Assembly (NCBI GenBank): GCA_009823505.1
Contig: VZQC01005070.1
Coordinates: forward strand, 1,716,357-1,780,356
Length of the DNA stretch: 64,000 bases
Source: Rhizomys pruinosus
Taxonomy: Eukaryota; Chordata; Mammalia; Rodentia; Spalacidae
Direction: 5' to 3'
The notes below the pieces were generated by a model. That model made no database searches, had not been told where the DNA came from, and saw only the letters and a list, made by a program, of their open reading frames with translations. The translations under genes and the position numbers were made by a program. This document shows, piece by piece, positions 13,020-23,790 of the stretch (position 1 is the first letter of the stretch; each line of letters starts with the position of its first letter).

Positions 13020-13086
13020 TATTTCAGACGTAGCGGAATGTCGAGACTTTCAGAGAAGTCAGGCTTAAGTTTGTCACTTTTCCCAC
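12794..13086 (-). other. Tenm2: Tenm2 exon holding the start codon (5' UTR plus CDS)
   Basis: The exon is 293 nt. Its 5' boundary is a textbook acceptor in gene sense: a T-rich tract with a run of twelve T (complement of 13100-13112), then CTTTCATGCTTTTAG, exon starting GTGGGAAAAG. The 3' boundary reads CCAAGACAAG/GTAGGC. The 5' UTR part is 13020-13086. An acceptor directly before the UTR means at least one untranslated upstream exon exists at higher coordinates, probably outside this window, as teneurin genes have very long first introns. Exon limits are inferred from consensus, not from a transcript. Confidence 0.85.
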
Positions 13087-13112
13087 CTAAAAGCATGAAA
13101 GAAAAAAAAAAA
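13087..13112 (-). other. Tenm2: Splice acceptor and polypyrimidine tract of the Tenm2 start exon
   Basis: In gene sense a T-rich tract leads into CATGCTTTTAG; the AG is the complement of CT at 13087-13088. No competing AG lies between the tract and the junction. Confidence 0.8.
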
Positions 13113-13485
13113 ATCCCAAGATGGTGATTATAAGCAAGGTTGCCTTTAGTTCTGACTCATTTCTAACTCATAGGAAAACAAGAAAGGGGCAAAGTTGGTC
13201 AGAAGTTCAACATATACTTCAAAATCAATCTATGTGGAAGAACTAACTACAGTGGTTGTTTTACTGTTTAATAGATTTGGAGTAAGTCATAACAAATAAC
13301 CCTTATCTTTTTTCATTTTTAATATTTTTATTGAATAACATCTTTTGATTGGATGTTTACAAATGACATCATTCTGTCATTCAAGTACAAAAACTTGTTA
13401 TGAAGTAGTTCAAAATCAAATTCAGTTTACCTTACTTTGGCTACTTATCTTTTGGTATAGAGGGAATAATAAGAAAATAAATATC

Positions 13486-13538
13486 AAGGAAGAAAGGAAG
13501 GAGGAAAGGAAGGAAGAAAGGAAGGAAGGAAAGAAAAA
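13486..13538 (+). repeat. (GGAA)n-rich tract
   Basis: GGAA and GAAA units about 400 bp on the intron side of the Tenm2 acceptor. Confidence 0.9.
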
Positions 13539-13698
13539 TTAAAGTCAAAGAGCACATTTGGCAGGAGGCAAAAATAAATATGTGCTACTATGTTTTGCAG
13601 TGACACCAAGTTATTCAACCAAAATTCCGTTGCTTCAGTGGGTTGAAGAATAATAACATGAAGTGTTGATAACCTGCAAACTGTGTTCCTCTGATTCC

Positions 13699-13736
<38 letters not shown>

Positions 13737-14013
13737 GCGTGTGTCTATGATGTATGTGTTGTGTGCGCACATTTGGAACTGGACTTGTAAGTGCAGGTAT
13801 ACACATTTACACATGTGGTGGTCAGAAGACAACCACAGAGGTTAGTCATTTTTGCTGTATACCTCCAGACTAGCTGGCCAGACAGATTCTGGGGGTTCTC
13901 CTGTCTTATAGATATATGCCATGGTGCCCGACACTATGGGAGTTCTGGGAATCCAAGCTCAGGTCCTCGTGCTCTCACGGCAAATGTTTCCTACACTGAG
14001 CTCTCTCCCCAGT
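13699..14013 (-). repeat. B4-type SINE with expanded (TG)n tail
   Basis: On the minus strand the copy has the B4 order: CTGGGGAGAGAGCTCAGTGT head, a B1-like centre, and a tail with GACCACCACATGTG leading into the CA tract. On the plus strand the tail appears as (TG)n at 13700-13770 with TGCG variants. Confidence 0.75.
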
Positions 14014-15682
14014 CCTTCCCTGATTTCTCTAATGAGACTTCAGCAAACTCCTAGTTCTTTGCTTTGGAGACTTGGGTCTAGATATACCTGGGCACTTCCT
14101 CCTAGTGAGCAACCAACAAGGGACTTTGCTGACAGGTCTAACCTATGTGACTACCTGATCACAAACCTAAGCTTACATGGTTCCCTTATTGCTAGGATGT
14201 CCACTGCACAAAAGGGAAAAACAAAGAACCATGGATATGATACGAAGCTGATGGGAAGGAACTTCTCTACCATATGACCTGGCCCTTGGCCTGGTGATAC
14301 ATGCCAAACATCTAGAGAAAACACCACCCTTCTGCCTAGCAAATAATGACACATTCAGGCAAGTCCAACTTCCAAATGATAGGTTCTTATTGATTTCATT
14401 TGCCGTGCAAAATAGCATGGACTGCAGGGCCAGGGCCTGGACAGAATGGACAAGTATAAATTTTAATTAAACTGGAAAATACAACCAAGAGCCAGAATGA
14501 TTCTTCTCCAAGATACTGTTTCTCACTGCCTCCTCCATATGTCAGGAAATACTTGAGGAACAGATCTGTAGTTCACAATCCCTCAGCTCTTCATTGGTTA
14601 TTTAGATACTGTAAGAGGACACTGTAAGGGCTCAGTTATGTGCATGTTAATATAGAATGCCTTGAGCCTGATTTCTCAGAGCAGTGATGTCATTCTTCCC
14701 TTCTCTTTTCACACTGAGACCTTTTATCTCTGGGATATACCTCATCTACACAGTGAATATACTTTTTAAAATATTGTCTCAATTGTAGAAAATTCTGATT
14801 GCCAATGACAATAAGAAATCATGCACACATCTTATGAGCGCCAAGTACAACCAAGCCAGATGTCTAGCTTCATTTTAGAAGTCAGGAAATCATGAACTTT
14901 TGCCTTCTAGGAAGATGGAATATATGTACATTTCTTTCCTTTTCCCACAGAGTATGGTTAAAATCCATCAAATTTATTTAAAAAAACAAGAATAAGAAGA
15001 TGTTGAATGGTGCAAAGAAAATATAAGTACAGATCACTGTACCCAAGAAACAACACAGTTTCTCTTTGATTTATAACTCAGGCTTGTGGGTAAGAAGATG
15101 ATATCCAAGAAACATCAACTGGTACAGACAGAAAAAATAGCTAACATCACCATGCCTCCTAGAGTCAAAAGATTATGAAAGGCTCATCTAATCAACTACA
15201 AAAAACAACATTTAGATTTCATATATCCTACTCTAGCTAAATCATCAGGAAAAAAGCTGTGTTCCTATTCCTACCTGCATCAGAAAGCCATGCTACCATG
15301 CCAATGTGACTCTTCCTCTCCAACCATAATAGTTCCAGGAAATCCCAAAGAGACCCAAGAGACCCAAGATTTTCATCCTGTTCAGAAAATAATGAAGCTT
15401 ATTTCCTCAAAAAAAAATATATATATATCACAAAAAAATTAAAAAAAAACAAAAATAGTCTTGGGAACAACAAAATATCTAATGGTCATGTCATCAGAAC
15501 CCAGGAAAAAGAAGAGAATAGGGGTGAAATGATACAAAAATAGCAGCTGAATACTCCTCACAGTGACTGAAGATGTACAGGTGAGTGCTTCCAAAGCTGA
15601 ATGCACCTACAACCAGATCATCGAAATGCATCCATATGAAGAAACATCATATAGATCACAGTCAAAGTTCTGAGAACTAGGG

Positions 15683-15906
15683 ACTAGAGTGATGGCTCAG
15701 TGGCTGAGGGCACTAGGGACTATTGCAGAGGACCCAGGCTCTGTTCTCAGCACCCACTTGGAGGCTAACAACCATCCTGACTCCAATTCCAGGGGAATCC
15801 AATGCTCTATTCTAACCTCTGTGGGCAGTGCATAACATGAGTGCACTTACATGCATGCAAGCAAAACACTCATAAACATAAAATGAATAAATAATTAATA
15901 AATTTT
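15683..15906 (+). repeat. B3-type SINE
   Basis: GGACTAGAGTGATGGCTCAG head, CAGCACCCACTTGGAGGCTA, CCAATTCCAGGGGAATCCAA, then CATGCAAGCAAAACACTCAT and an AATAAATAATTAATAAA tail. Confidence 0.85.
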
Positions 15907-16215
15907 AAATGTTCTGAAGACAAAAGATGAAAAATATTTTGAAAGCAGCAAGGGTAAAGAAAGACAACATATGTTTGAAGTAAAGAACATGAGAGAAGAG
16001 AGATTTCTCATTGAAACTTATGGTAGACAAAAAATGTAGTGCAATATATTTCAGAGAATATAAAAGAATCTTCATCTCATCGTACTGTAGTCACTAAAAA
16101 CATCTTCTTGGAAATAAGGAGACGCCAATGAAATTCCATGAAGAAAACTATGGTATTCTGTTATTAGTAAAGAAATGTCAAAAATGACTAAATAGTTCTG
16201 GAAAGACAAAAGAAA

Positions 16216-16303
16216 TAGGGGCCAAGGGATAGTGGAGCAGGACTTTAATCACAGCTCTTGAGAGACAGAGGTAGGTGGATCTCTGTGAGTTGCACGCTAA
16301 CCT

Positions 16304-16346
<43 letters not shown>

Positions 16347-16438
16347 CTATTATATATGTATATATATATATATATATCAATTTGCCACCAGCATCCCAGC
16401 CAGCTACATAGTGAGCCCTTGTCTTAAAATATTGGAAA
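16216..16438 (+). repeat. B1 SINE interrupted by an (AT)n expansion
   Basis: 16216-16306 is the 5' B1 half (AGAGACAGAGGTAGGTGGAT, CTCTGTGAGTTGC). 16307-16378 is AT repeat. 16379-16438 continues with the 3' half (AGCTACATAGTGAGCCCTTG, TCTTAAAA). The AT tract sits at the usual CTGGTCTAC position. Confidence 0.7.
16307..16378 (+). repeat. (AT)n microsatellite inside a B1
   Basis: About 19 pure AT units followed by an imperfect TA-rich section. Confidence 0.95.
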
Positions 16439-16755
16439 AGACTAGGAAGATGCGATTTGCAATGACTAAAATAATAAATGAAGCCACTCAGACTCCCTAT
16501 GCGGCCCTTTTTTATCTCATACTGTGTTTCCCGTTTGTGATGTAATATATACAAACGTTCTGTGTATCACTAGGTACACCGGATACATAGCTAGAACTAA
16601 GCTTACTTTACTTCCTAAAGACTTTATCGTGTGTGTGTAGATAATTAGTAAACATTATGCTGAATTACAACCTAGAAATCGATGTGTGAAAAGAGATTAC
16701 CTTTTTATTACCTCATTCTGGCTGAGAAAATAATAATAGGCACAGTAGATTGTGA

Positions 16756-16756
16756 T

Positions 16757-16788
<32 letters not shown>

Positions 16789-16791
16789 TAC
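16756..16791 (+). repeat. (AT)n microsatellite
   Basis: AT units passing into ACACATATATAC. Confidence 0.9.
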
Positions 16792-18412
16792 ATAAAACCT
16801 AATGACCATAAAACCTATGTAAAGAGATACACTGAAAATCACTGCAGATAAGTCAAAATGGAGTACTAGAAATGTACAGTAACTCAAAAGAATGCAGGGA
16901 AGAAGAAAACAGAAATTAAATCACTGATAATTGGTGAACCAACAATACAAAAAAGGCAAACTTAAACCCTAACAAAACAATACCCTAACAAAACAATAAT
17001 TATACCAAATAAAAATGGTATTAGTATGTCCATAAAAGACAGAGATCAGCTGAGAAAAAATTTTAAATGACCCTAATTTTTGCTGCCAATAAATCACTTG
17101 ATATGTTAATAATGTGTGCACACTAAAAGGAAAACTAAGAATAATATATCATGCAAATATTAAATAAAATAAAGCAAGAATGATTATATTAATATTATAT
17201 AAATTCAATTTAATAAGCAAAAACAATTACCAAAGTAAGTAATGGTCATTCTTATAATCGTAGTAGGATCAGTTCTCCAAAAAGATGTGACAGTTCTAAA
17301 TAAGTGTGCACTCAAAAGACAGAGCTAAAATGTTAAAGTTAAAAAAGAGAGAACTAGAAGGAAAGATAAATAAATTGAAAATTATTGTTGGAGTTTTTAG
17401 CCCCTGAGTCCCCAAAGTGGGTGGATCCCCTAGAGGAGACTGTGCCAGAACCTCCAATACCAACAGCCAATAGAATGTTCCCGAGAATAGGTTATAAGTT
17501 CTTCAAATATACCCATGTTACCTCAATACTCAATGCATCCTGGACCATAAAACAAACCTCAAAAATGTTTAGATAACTTACATCATACAAATTATATTCT
17601 CTGGTAACAATGGAGACAAACTAAAATCAATAACAGAAAGAAAAAAAATCACACCAAGTACTTGACAACTTAACACCCTTTCAAATAATACACCAAAGAC
17701 TATGTCAAGGAGAATCAGCACAAATATTAAAATGGATGAAAATAAAAATATGTGGTCGGTTAAAGTAGAGATGAGAGGAAAATTTACAGAATTAGATGCA
17801 AGCACTGGAAAACAGGGAAAGCTTTTGGTTGGAATCTAAGCTTATTTCCAGAACAAGAAAAAATGTAACTGGACAATTACATACCCAAAGGAAGAAAAGA
17901 AGGGAGGGAAGTCGCAGAACAAAGAGTCAAACTCATAAAATTGAAAACAGAGAAACTGAAAGCAAAAGCAAAAGAATTGGTTTTTCTTCAAAAAGATTGA
18001 TAACAGTGACAAACAGATAGATAAAGAATGACAGAGGACACAGCTAACATAGGGAAGGGAATCGGGCTGCTACAGGGCCCGCGACAGTAGCTAGGCAGTC
18101 AGAATATGACAAACAGATCCGCACTCTGAGAACAAAGATGAAAAGGGCCAATTCTTCAAAAACACTCAAATTATATTAGTTCACCCAATATGAATTAGAT
18201 CATTTGAATAACTTTACAGCTATGAATATTATCCTTAATTATATATCTCACAAAATTAAACAACGTGTTGGTGGCTTTACTAGAAGATTCTACAAAATGT
18301 TTAAGGCATAATTATCATCAATTTATTGGATCTCTTCTAGAAATTTGAAAAAAGAAGTACTTTCAAATTCAGCTGATAAAGGTGATTTCCCTGATGCTTA
18401 AACTATACAAAG

Positions 18413-18640
18413 AGAGTAGAAGGAAGAAAGGGAAGGAGAGAGAGAGAGAAAAAAAAAACAGAAGGACAGAGGAAGGGAAGGAGGGAGGGACAGAGGGACA
18501 GAGGAAGGCAAGGAGGGAGGGACAGAGGGACAGAGGAAGGCAAGGAGGGAGGCACAGAGGGACAGAGGAAGGCAAGGAGGGAGAGACAGAGGGACAGAGG
18601 AAGGCAAGGCAAGAAGACATGAAGAAAGGAAATGAAGTAA
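18413..18640 (+). repeat. Purine-rich minisatellite, 32-bp unit
   Basis: Four units of 32 bp (18472-18503, 18504-18535, 18536-18567, 18568-18599) plus a partial one. The core is GAAGGCAAGGAGGGAGGGAC followed by AGAGGGACAGAG. Units 2-4 differ from each other by only one or two bases, while unit 1 has G for C. Flanked by GA-rich sequence. The Ser/Pro/Leu open frames on both strands are by-products. Confidence 0.9.
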
Positions 18641-20297
18641 AAGAAACATAAAAATGAGTGTCCCCAGCTAAACAGATACAAAACTGCATACATAAACAGG
18701 ATTAAGTAATCCATAAAAATAATTATAAGTTATGACAAAACAGGTTATTCTAAAGATGGAAAATTGGATCAGTACTTAAAGATCAATGAATTCACTGTAT
18801 GGTTATTAACAGGCTAAAGAATTGTAAAATTTGATAATTTTAATCAATGCAGAAAAGCATCTGGCAGAAGTCCATATCCACTGGTGTTAAGTACTCTCTC
18901 CAAAATAAAAAATACAGGGAACTTCATTGGCTTGAGTGAAAACATCATCCACAAACGCAGAACCGTGAAGGTCCTTTGCCTTTATGAAACAGGCACTTTA
19001 GGCATATCTGCTCTCCTTCATCCTGTTCTGCATGCACTAGAACTTCCAGTGTGTGATAACAAAAGGTGAAAATAAATGTCATGCAGCTCAGAAAAAGACA
19101 TAAAATTGTACCCATTTCCAAATGACATGATTATATATTCAAAATATTAAGGGCTGTACAATAAAATCCAAGTCTAGTATAAGCGAGTTTCCCCAAATCA
19201 CAGGACTCAAACTAAACCTGCAGAAATCACTGACATTGCAGTACACTGGAAATCAAAACATAATATCACTTAAAGTCACCCAAAATGAAGTAATTAGAAG
19301 AAAATCTATTAATAGATTAATAGAAATTAATTTTGTTTACTTTTTTCCAATGTATTTTACCTGATTTTTGTGCATTTCATATACTACATTTTAATCATTT
19401 TTGGATATCCTCTTCATAGACAGCCCACAGGATTTCACCCATTCTGTCTTATATATTAAAGGCTATTAAGTCAAGTTTGTTTACACAGCTGTCTCTCAGG
19501 GTGAGTTCATCTACTACAGCCTGTTCAGCCTATCTAGTATCAATCCCTTAAAGAAGCCTAACTCCCTCACCCTACATACAACAGAGATAAAAGGAATTAA
19601 ACATTTTTAAAAGCTAAATATGTATTTATATGTAATGATAAACATATCTTATTACAAACTGGAAGGCTCAAGACAATAAAATATCGGTTCTCCCTAAATT
19701 GGCACATAACTTGAATGACATTCTTATTAATTCCCCCCAAAACTTTTTTTTGATACAGACTAGATAATTCTAAAATTGTGTTGACAGGCAGAAGAACTAG
19801 AAGAGTAAAGAAAAAAAAGAAGAAGAAAATGAGAAAAAACCATTTCCCCAATGTTAAGACTCGGGAATTCTTAGCAAACAGTGCTGTGGAATGGACAGAG
19901 GGACGGATACCTGGATTAATAGAGTAGAACCTGGAATCCAGATGCACATCTATACAGACATGCTCAATGGATCTTTAAGGCACCAAAGTCATTCAATGAA
20001 GAAAGCGCTGGAATGATTAGACATCCATAAGTCAAAAAAACAACTCAGTTTTACACTGTATGCAAAGAACAGCTCAAGGGACTCAATAACATAAATGAAA
20101 CATAGATACTTCATAAAGGTTTTAGAAAATGGAAGAAAAAATTCTTGGGACTTGATATCAAATATACAATTCTTAAGTGAAAAGTTAATGTAGTTGCATT
20201 TCTTTCTCATTAAAATTTTGTACTGTAAGGATCCTGTTAAGAAGACACAATAATCCGAGGGTCCAGGGTTCATGTCCCTGTTCCAGCGCTTGCGTTT

Positions 20298-20530
20298 GGG
20301 GCTGGAGAGATGGCCTAGCAGTTGACAGTGCCTACTGCTCTTGCAGAGGACCCAGGGTCGATCCCCAGCACCCACATGGCAGCTGAGAACCATCTTTAAC
20401 TCCAGTTCCAGGGGAATTTGATGCCCTCTTCTGAACTCCATGGCATTGCACGACACAGGTGCACAAGCCTACATGCAGACAGTACATTCATACACATAAA
20501 AAATAAATAAAATTTTAAAAAAAGAAGATA
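20298..20530 (+). repeat. B2-type SINE
   Basis: GGGGCTGGAGAGATGGCCTA head with tRNA-like A and B boxes (GGTCGATCCCC), GTTCCAGGGGAATTTGATGC, GACAGTACATTCATACACAT, then an A-rich tail. It lies inside the old L1. Confidence 0.9.
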
Positions 20531-20546
20531 AAAAAGAGAATCTATA

Positions 20547-20748
20547 GGAGCTGGAAAGATGGCTCAGTGCTTATAGAAGATCTAAGTTCAGTTACCAGTA
20601 GCCACATCAAGCAGCTCACAGACACCTGTAACTTCAGCTTCAGTGGACTGAGGTGCCCTTCTCTAGCAGTGCAAGCTTTTGGACTTGTGTGCACGAAACC
20701 CAAACATCCATCCAAACACATATAAATATATACATATAATTAAAATAA
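20547..20748 (+). repeat. B3-like SINE, diverged
   Basis: GGAGCTGGAAAGATGGCTCA head, AGCAGCTCACAGACACCTGT, then CCATCCAAACACATATAAAT and an AT-rich tail. Confidence 0.7.
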
Positions 20749-20755
20749 TAGAATA

Positions 20756-20945
20756 TAGAGGAACTGAAGATTAGTTTCCTACACCCATATCAGGTGGCTC
20801 AGAAATGTCTGTTTTAAGTTCCACTCTGGGGGCTACGACACCTTCTTCGGGCCTCCTCAGGCACCTGTATTCCAATGCACATACAAATACACATGCACAT
20901 GTGTGCGCATACAAACACACAGAATTAAAATAAATCTAAAACATA
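20756..20945 (+). repeat. B3-like SINE, 5'-truncated and diverged
   Basis: CCCATATCAGGTGGCTCAGA, a degenerate core, CACCTTCTTCGGGCCTC, then CACATGTGTGCGCATACA and an AATTAAAATAAA tail. Confidence 0.65.
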
Positions 20946-22816
20946 AATCTTTTTTCAATAAAGCCAGTCTATAGACCAAGAGAACACATGTCCAAATCAA
21001 ATATTTGATTAAAGACAAACACTGATAACATATACATATCTCTCAAAAATCAACTGTAAAAAGAATCCAATTAAACAGTTGGCAAAAGAAACCATATAGG
21101 AACTCCAAGAACAAATGCATACATAGAAGCATGCTCTCACCAGCCCCGGGAGGAAAACAAATTCTACAATGAGATGCTGCTACAGGATTGTTCAGAATCA
21201 CTAAGAAGAAAACAGGTTACTGTAAATGTTGAGGAGTATATGGGAAGAGGGTCTCACATACACGGCTGGTCCAAATGTAAAGCGGTAAACTCTGAGCAAG
21301 TCTGGAAACATTTAAAGCAAACAAGCCCACTAAATTTATAACTACCCAATAACCCTGTGATTGCTCTCCTGGGCATTTATTTAATAAAAAGGTCAAAAAC
21401 CTGGACAAGAATATTTGTAGAAAAACGTTCATTCATAATAGACTATAATCAGATAAAACCCAGATGTTTGTCAATGGGTGAATGGTTCAGCACATTATGG
21501 TCGCCCCCAGGGCTACAAATCCTGCTTAGCGATGAAAAGAAATGTACTATCAATACACACAACAACCAGGAGGAGGCTGTATGCTGATTGTATGACCCTA
21601 CATTCTGGAAATGCAAGAAGAGAGTAGGCCTGTGTCTTCCAGAGTTGGAAAGGTATAAAGGCATCCAGGAAAAGAGGGTGCCTATCAAGAGCCCATGTGA
21701 CAACTCCACTGGTGATGGAAATGTAGGTCTTGACTGAATCAACATCAGTATCTGGGTTGAGATCTCGTTACTATGGTTCTTAGGATGTTGCTTTTGGTGG
21801 AAACCAACTGCAGAATACGTGGGATGTCCCAGGGGCACTTCTGACTGCACCTGGCACTACACATATAGAAAAGTAAAAAGTTCATTAAAAAGAAAAGATC
21901 GTCCAGTGTGGCTCTCTGTTATGAGAATAAACAAGTCATTCACATTGCTAACTGCTATACATACTCCAATTCCTAAAAGTTATTATGACCATGTTATCAT
22001 GTCTTTTGACTTCTAGCTATTCTGATTCATTTATTTTAAATAGTCCATGGACCAATGGATGCTTTGTGGCTGTAACTTCTGGCAGGCAGGAAAGAGGAAA
22101 GCTGGTGTGGCCACTGAAAGGAATCACCCAGAATTACTTACAATATATGAGATAGCATCAGCCAATGCACATTTTAAGATAATTCCAAAATAAGGGGATT
22201 GAACCTCACTCCTACTCAACCTGGAATACCTGTCCTTTATGTATTTACTGTCTACAATGGAAACCATTCTTAGATTAGTGTCCCTGGAATTAAGGTCAGC
22301 AATGCAGGTCGGGAGATGCCAGTTTAAAGACTGCTTCTAAAAATTAATTCCAATTGCCTTGAAGCAGTCAGGAAAATGGTAACCAAAATTACAAATCCTT
22401 TCCCCAAGCCTTCGCCTTTTCGGACACTGACACATTGCGATCACTTTCTAGTGCTGCCTCTGCCAGCTGGTTTACTGCAAAGCTGGGGCTCAATTCTATT
22501 TCATTCCACATTTCCTCCCTTGAATGGTGCTCACACTGCTTTTTTCATCAGTTGCCTAAGTGGGTTCCATCACTTTAGAAGAACAGACTACAGAGATCTT
22601 GCCTGCGAGCCTTTGTCTAATTAACTAATCCTATGAGCTGTAACACTGTTCACTATTAACTTTTCAGAATATCTTACTACTTAAGGGGGTTGACTTGCTA
22701 ATCACTGACAGCTAGCTAGTTCCAGATGTGTGAGTGTGTTTGTTCAAGTATAAGTGAGTGTGTTTGTGTATGAGTGTCAATGTTGTAACAGTAATGTATG
22801 AGTCATTGTTAGGCTC

Positions 22817-23064
22817 TTTTTTTTTTTTTTAATTTTATTTATTTCGGTATGTGTATCAATGTACTGTCTGCATGCAGGTTTGTGCACCCGTGTCGTGCAA
22901 TGCCGCGGAGTTCAGAAGAGGGTCTCGGATTCCCCTGGAACTGGAGCTCTCCTGGAACTGGAGTTTCAGACGGCTCTCGGCCACCATGTGGGTGCTGGGG
23001 ATCGAACCCGGGTCCTCTGCAAGAGTGGTCGGCGCTCTTAACCGCTAGGCCATCGCTCCAGCCC
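22817..23064 (-). repeat. Young B2-type SINE with internal duplication
   Basis: Full length in reverse, from a T run to the AGCCCC end. The 9-bp target-site duplication TAGGCTCTT is at 22810-22818 and 23066-23074. Many CpGs are intact (GTGCACCCGTGTCGTGCAAT, GCCGCGG), so it is recent. CTGGAACTGGAG occurs twice, 17 bp apart, a trait shared with the copy at 35438-35671. Confidence 0.92.
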
Positions 23065-23410
23065 CCTAGGCTCTTGTTTGTTAAGAGAAATGTTGCAGGC
23101 AATGGTTTAAATTTGCCTCATCCTTAGAAAGGGTCTTTGGTCAGCCTCTGGGCTCTGTGTCACTGTGTTTAAATGTATCTTGAAGATTTTTGGGGAAGTA
23201 CAGTACTAGGAAAATTAGCCACTTCCTGATTTAAACTTACATTGGAAATTTATTAATTCTGAATTCATATATAGAATTTCCATTTCAAAACGATGACAGA
23301 CACTTTAAAAAGTTTATTAACAGGGATTGGGGGATGTCAGTACACCTGGATCAAACTTCTTGTTTCCTAATTTGAGCAGGTATTATATCTATCTTAGAAA
23401 TTCAGTTAAA

Positions 23411-23490
23411 AGAAGGGAAAAGGGAATATGCCTAAACTGAATTGAAAAATGATGTCTGAAATACACAAAACATCAATAAAACACAAAAAG
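23411..23490 (+). mobile_element. LINE-1 3' end fragment (probable)
   Basis: ATGCCTAAACTGAATTGAAA, then ATACACAAAACATCAATAAA, closely matches the 3' end at 40480-40540. The shared AATAAA signal and terminal position mark it as the 3' end of a retroelement, most likely a rodent L1. Confidence 0.55.
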
Positions 23491-23640
23491 TTTTACTATA
23501 TGAGAATATTTATTATATATGTAATATATAACATTGATATTAAAAGCTCAGTCGGGAAGGTTCTGTAGAAAATGTTCTTTATTCCTTCTAATAATATGTT
23601 AATTGGCTTGTCAACTTGATTCTTAAATATTGCAGGTACT

Positions 23641-23790
23641 TTTGTGTGGTGGCACATGCCTTTAATCCCAGCACTCAGGAGGCAGAGGTAGGTGGATCTC
23701 TGTGAGTTCAAGGCCAGCCTGGTCTACAGAGTGAGTTCTAGGCCAGCTGGGACTAAAGGGAGACCCTGTCTCAAAAAGACCAAAAAATAT
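23641..23790 (+). repeat. B1 SINE
   Basis: GTGTGGTGGCACATGCCTTT, AATCCCAGCACTCAGGAGGC, CAGCCTGGTCTACAGAGTGA, GAGACCCTGTCTCAAAAAGA, A-rich end. Confidence 0.92.

Larger units (their letters stand above)
16900..21897 (+). mobile_element. Old LINE-1, ORF2 and 3' region, decayed
   Basis: Successive blocks follow the order of mammalian L1 ORF2. They include AGTTCTCCAAAAAGATGTGA (17270s), a later GCAGAAAAGCATCTGG (18849-18864, reverse-transcriptase region), CAAATGACATGATTATATAT (19119-19138), GGAAGAAAAAATTCTTGGGA (20132-20151), and near the 3' end GATGTTTGTCAATGGGTGAA (21465-21484) and TGTATGACCCTACATTCTGG (21589-21608). No long open frame survives, so it is dead. Three SINEs (20298-20945) and a minisatellite (18472-18610) interrupt it. 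Divergence suggests an L1M-like copy rather than a rodent-specific one. 19350-19600 is too decayed to place. Confidence 0.75.

Noticed and set aside
18472..18610. CRISPR-like array of regular repeats
   Set aside because: The repeats are contiguous with no spacers, and the genome is mammalian: a minisatellite.
20298..20370. tRNA-like A/B boxes
   Set aside because: They are the RNA polymerase III promoter of a B2 SINE, not a tRNA gene; the same applies to the other B2/B3 copies.
19989..20456. 155-codon minus-strand open frame
   Set aside because: It covers antisense B2 and decayed L1 sequence. Similar peptides recur at other B2 copies, so it is repeat-derived.
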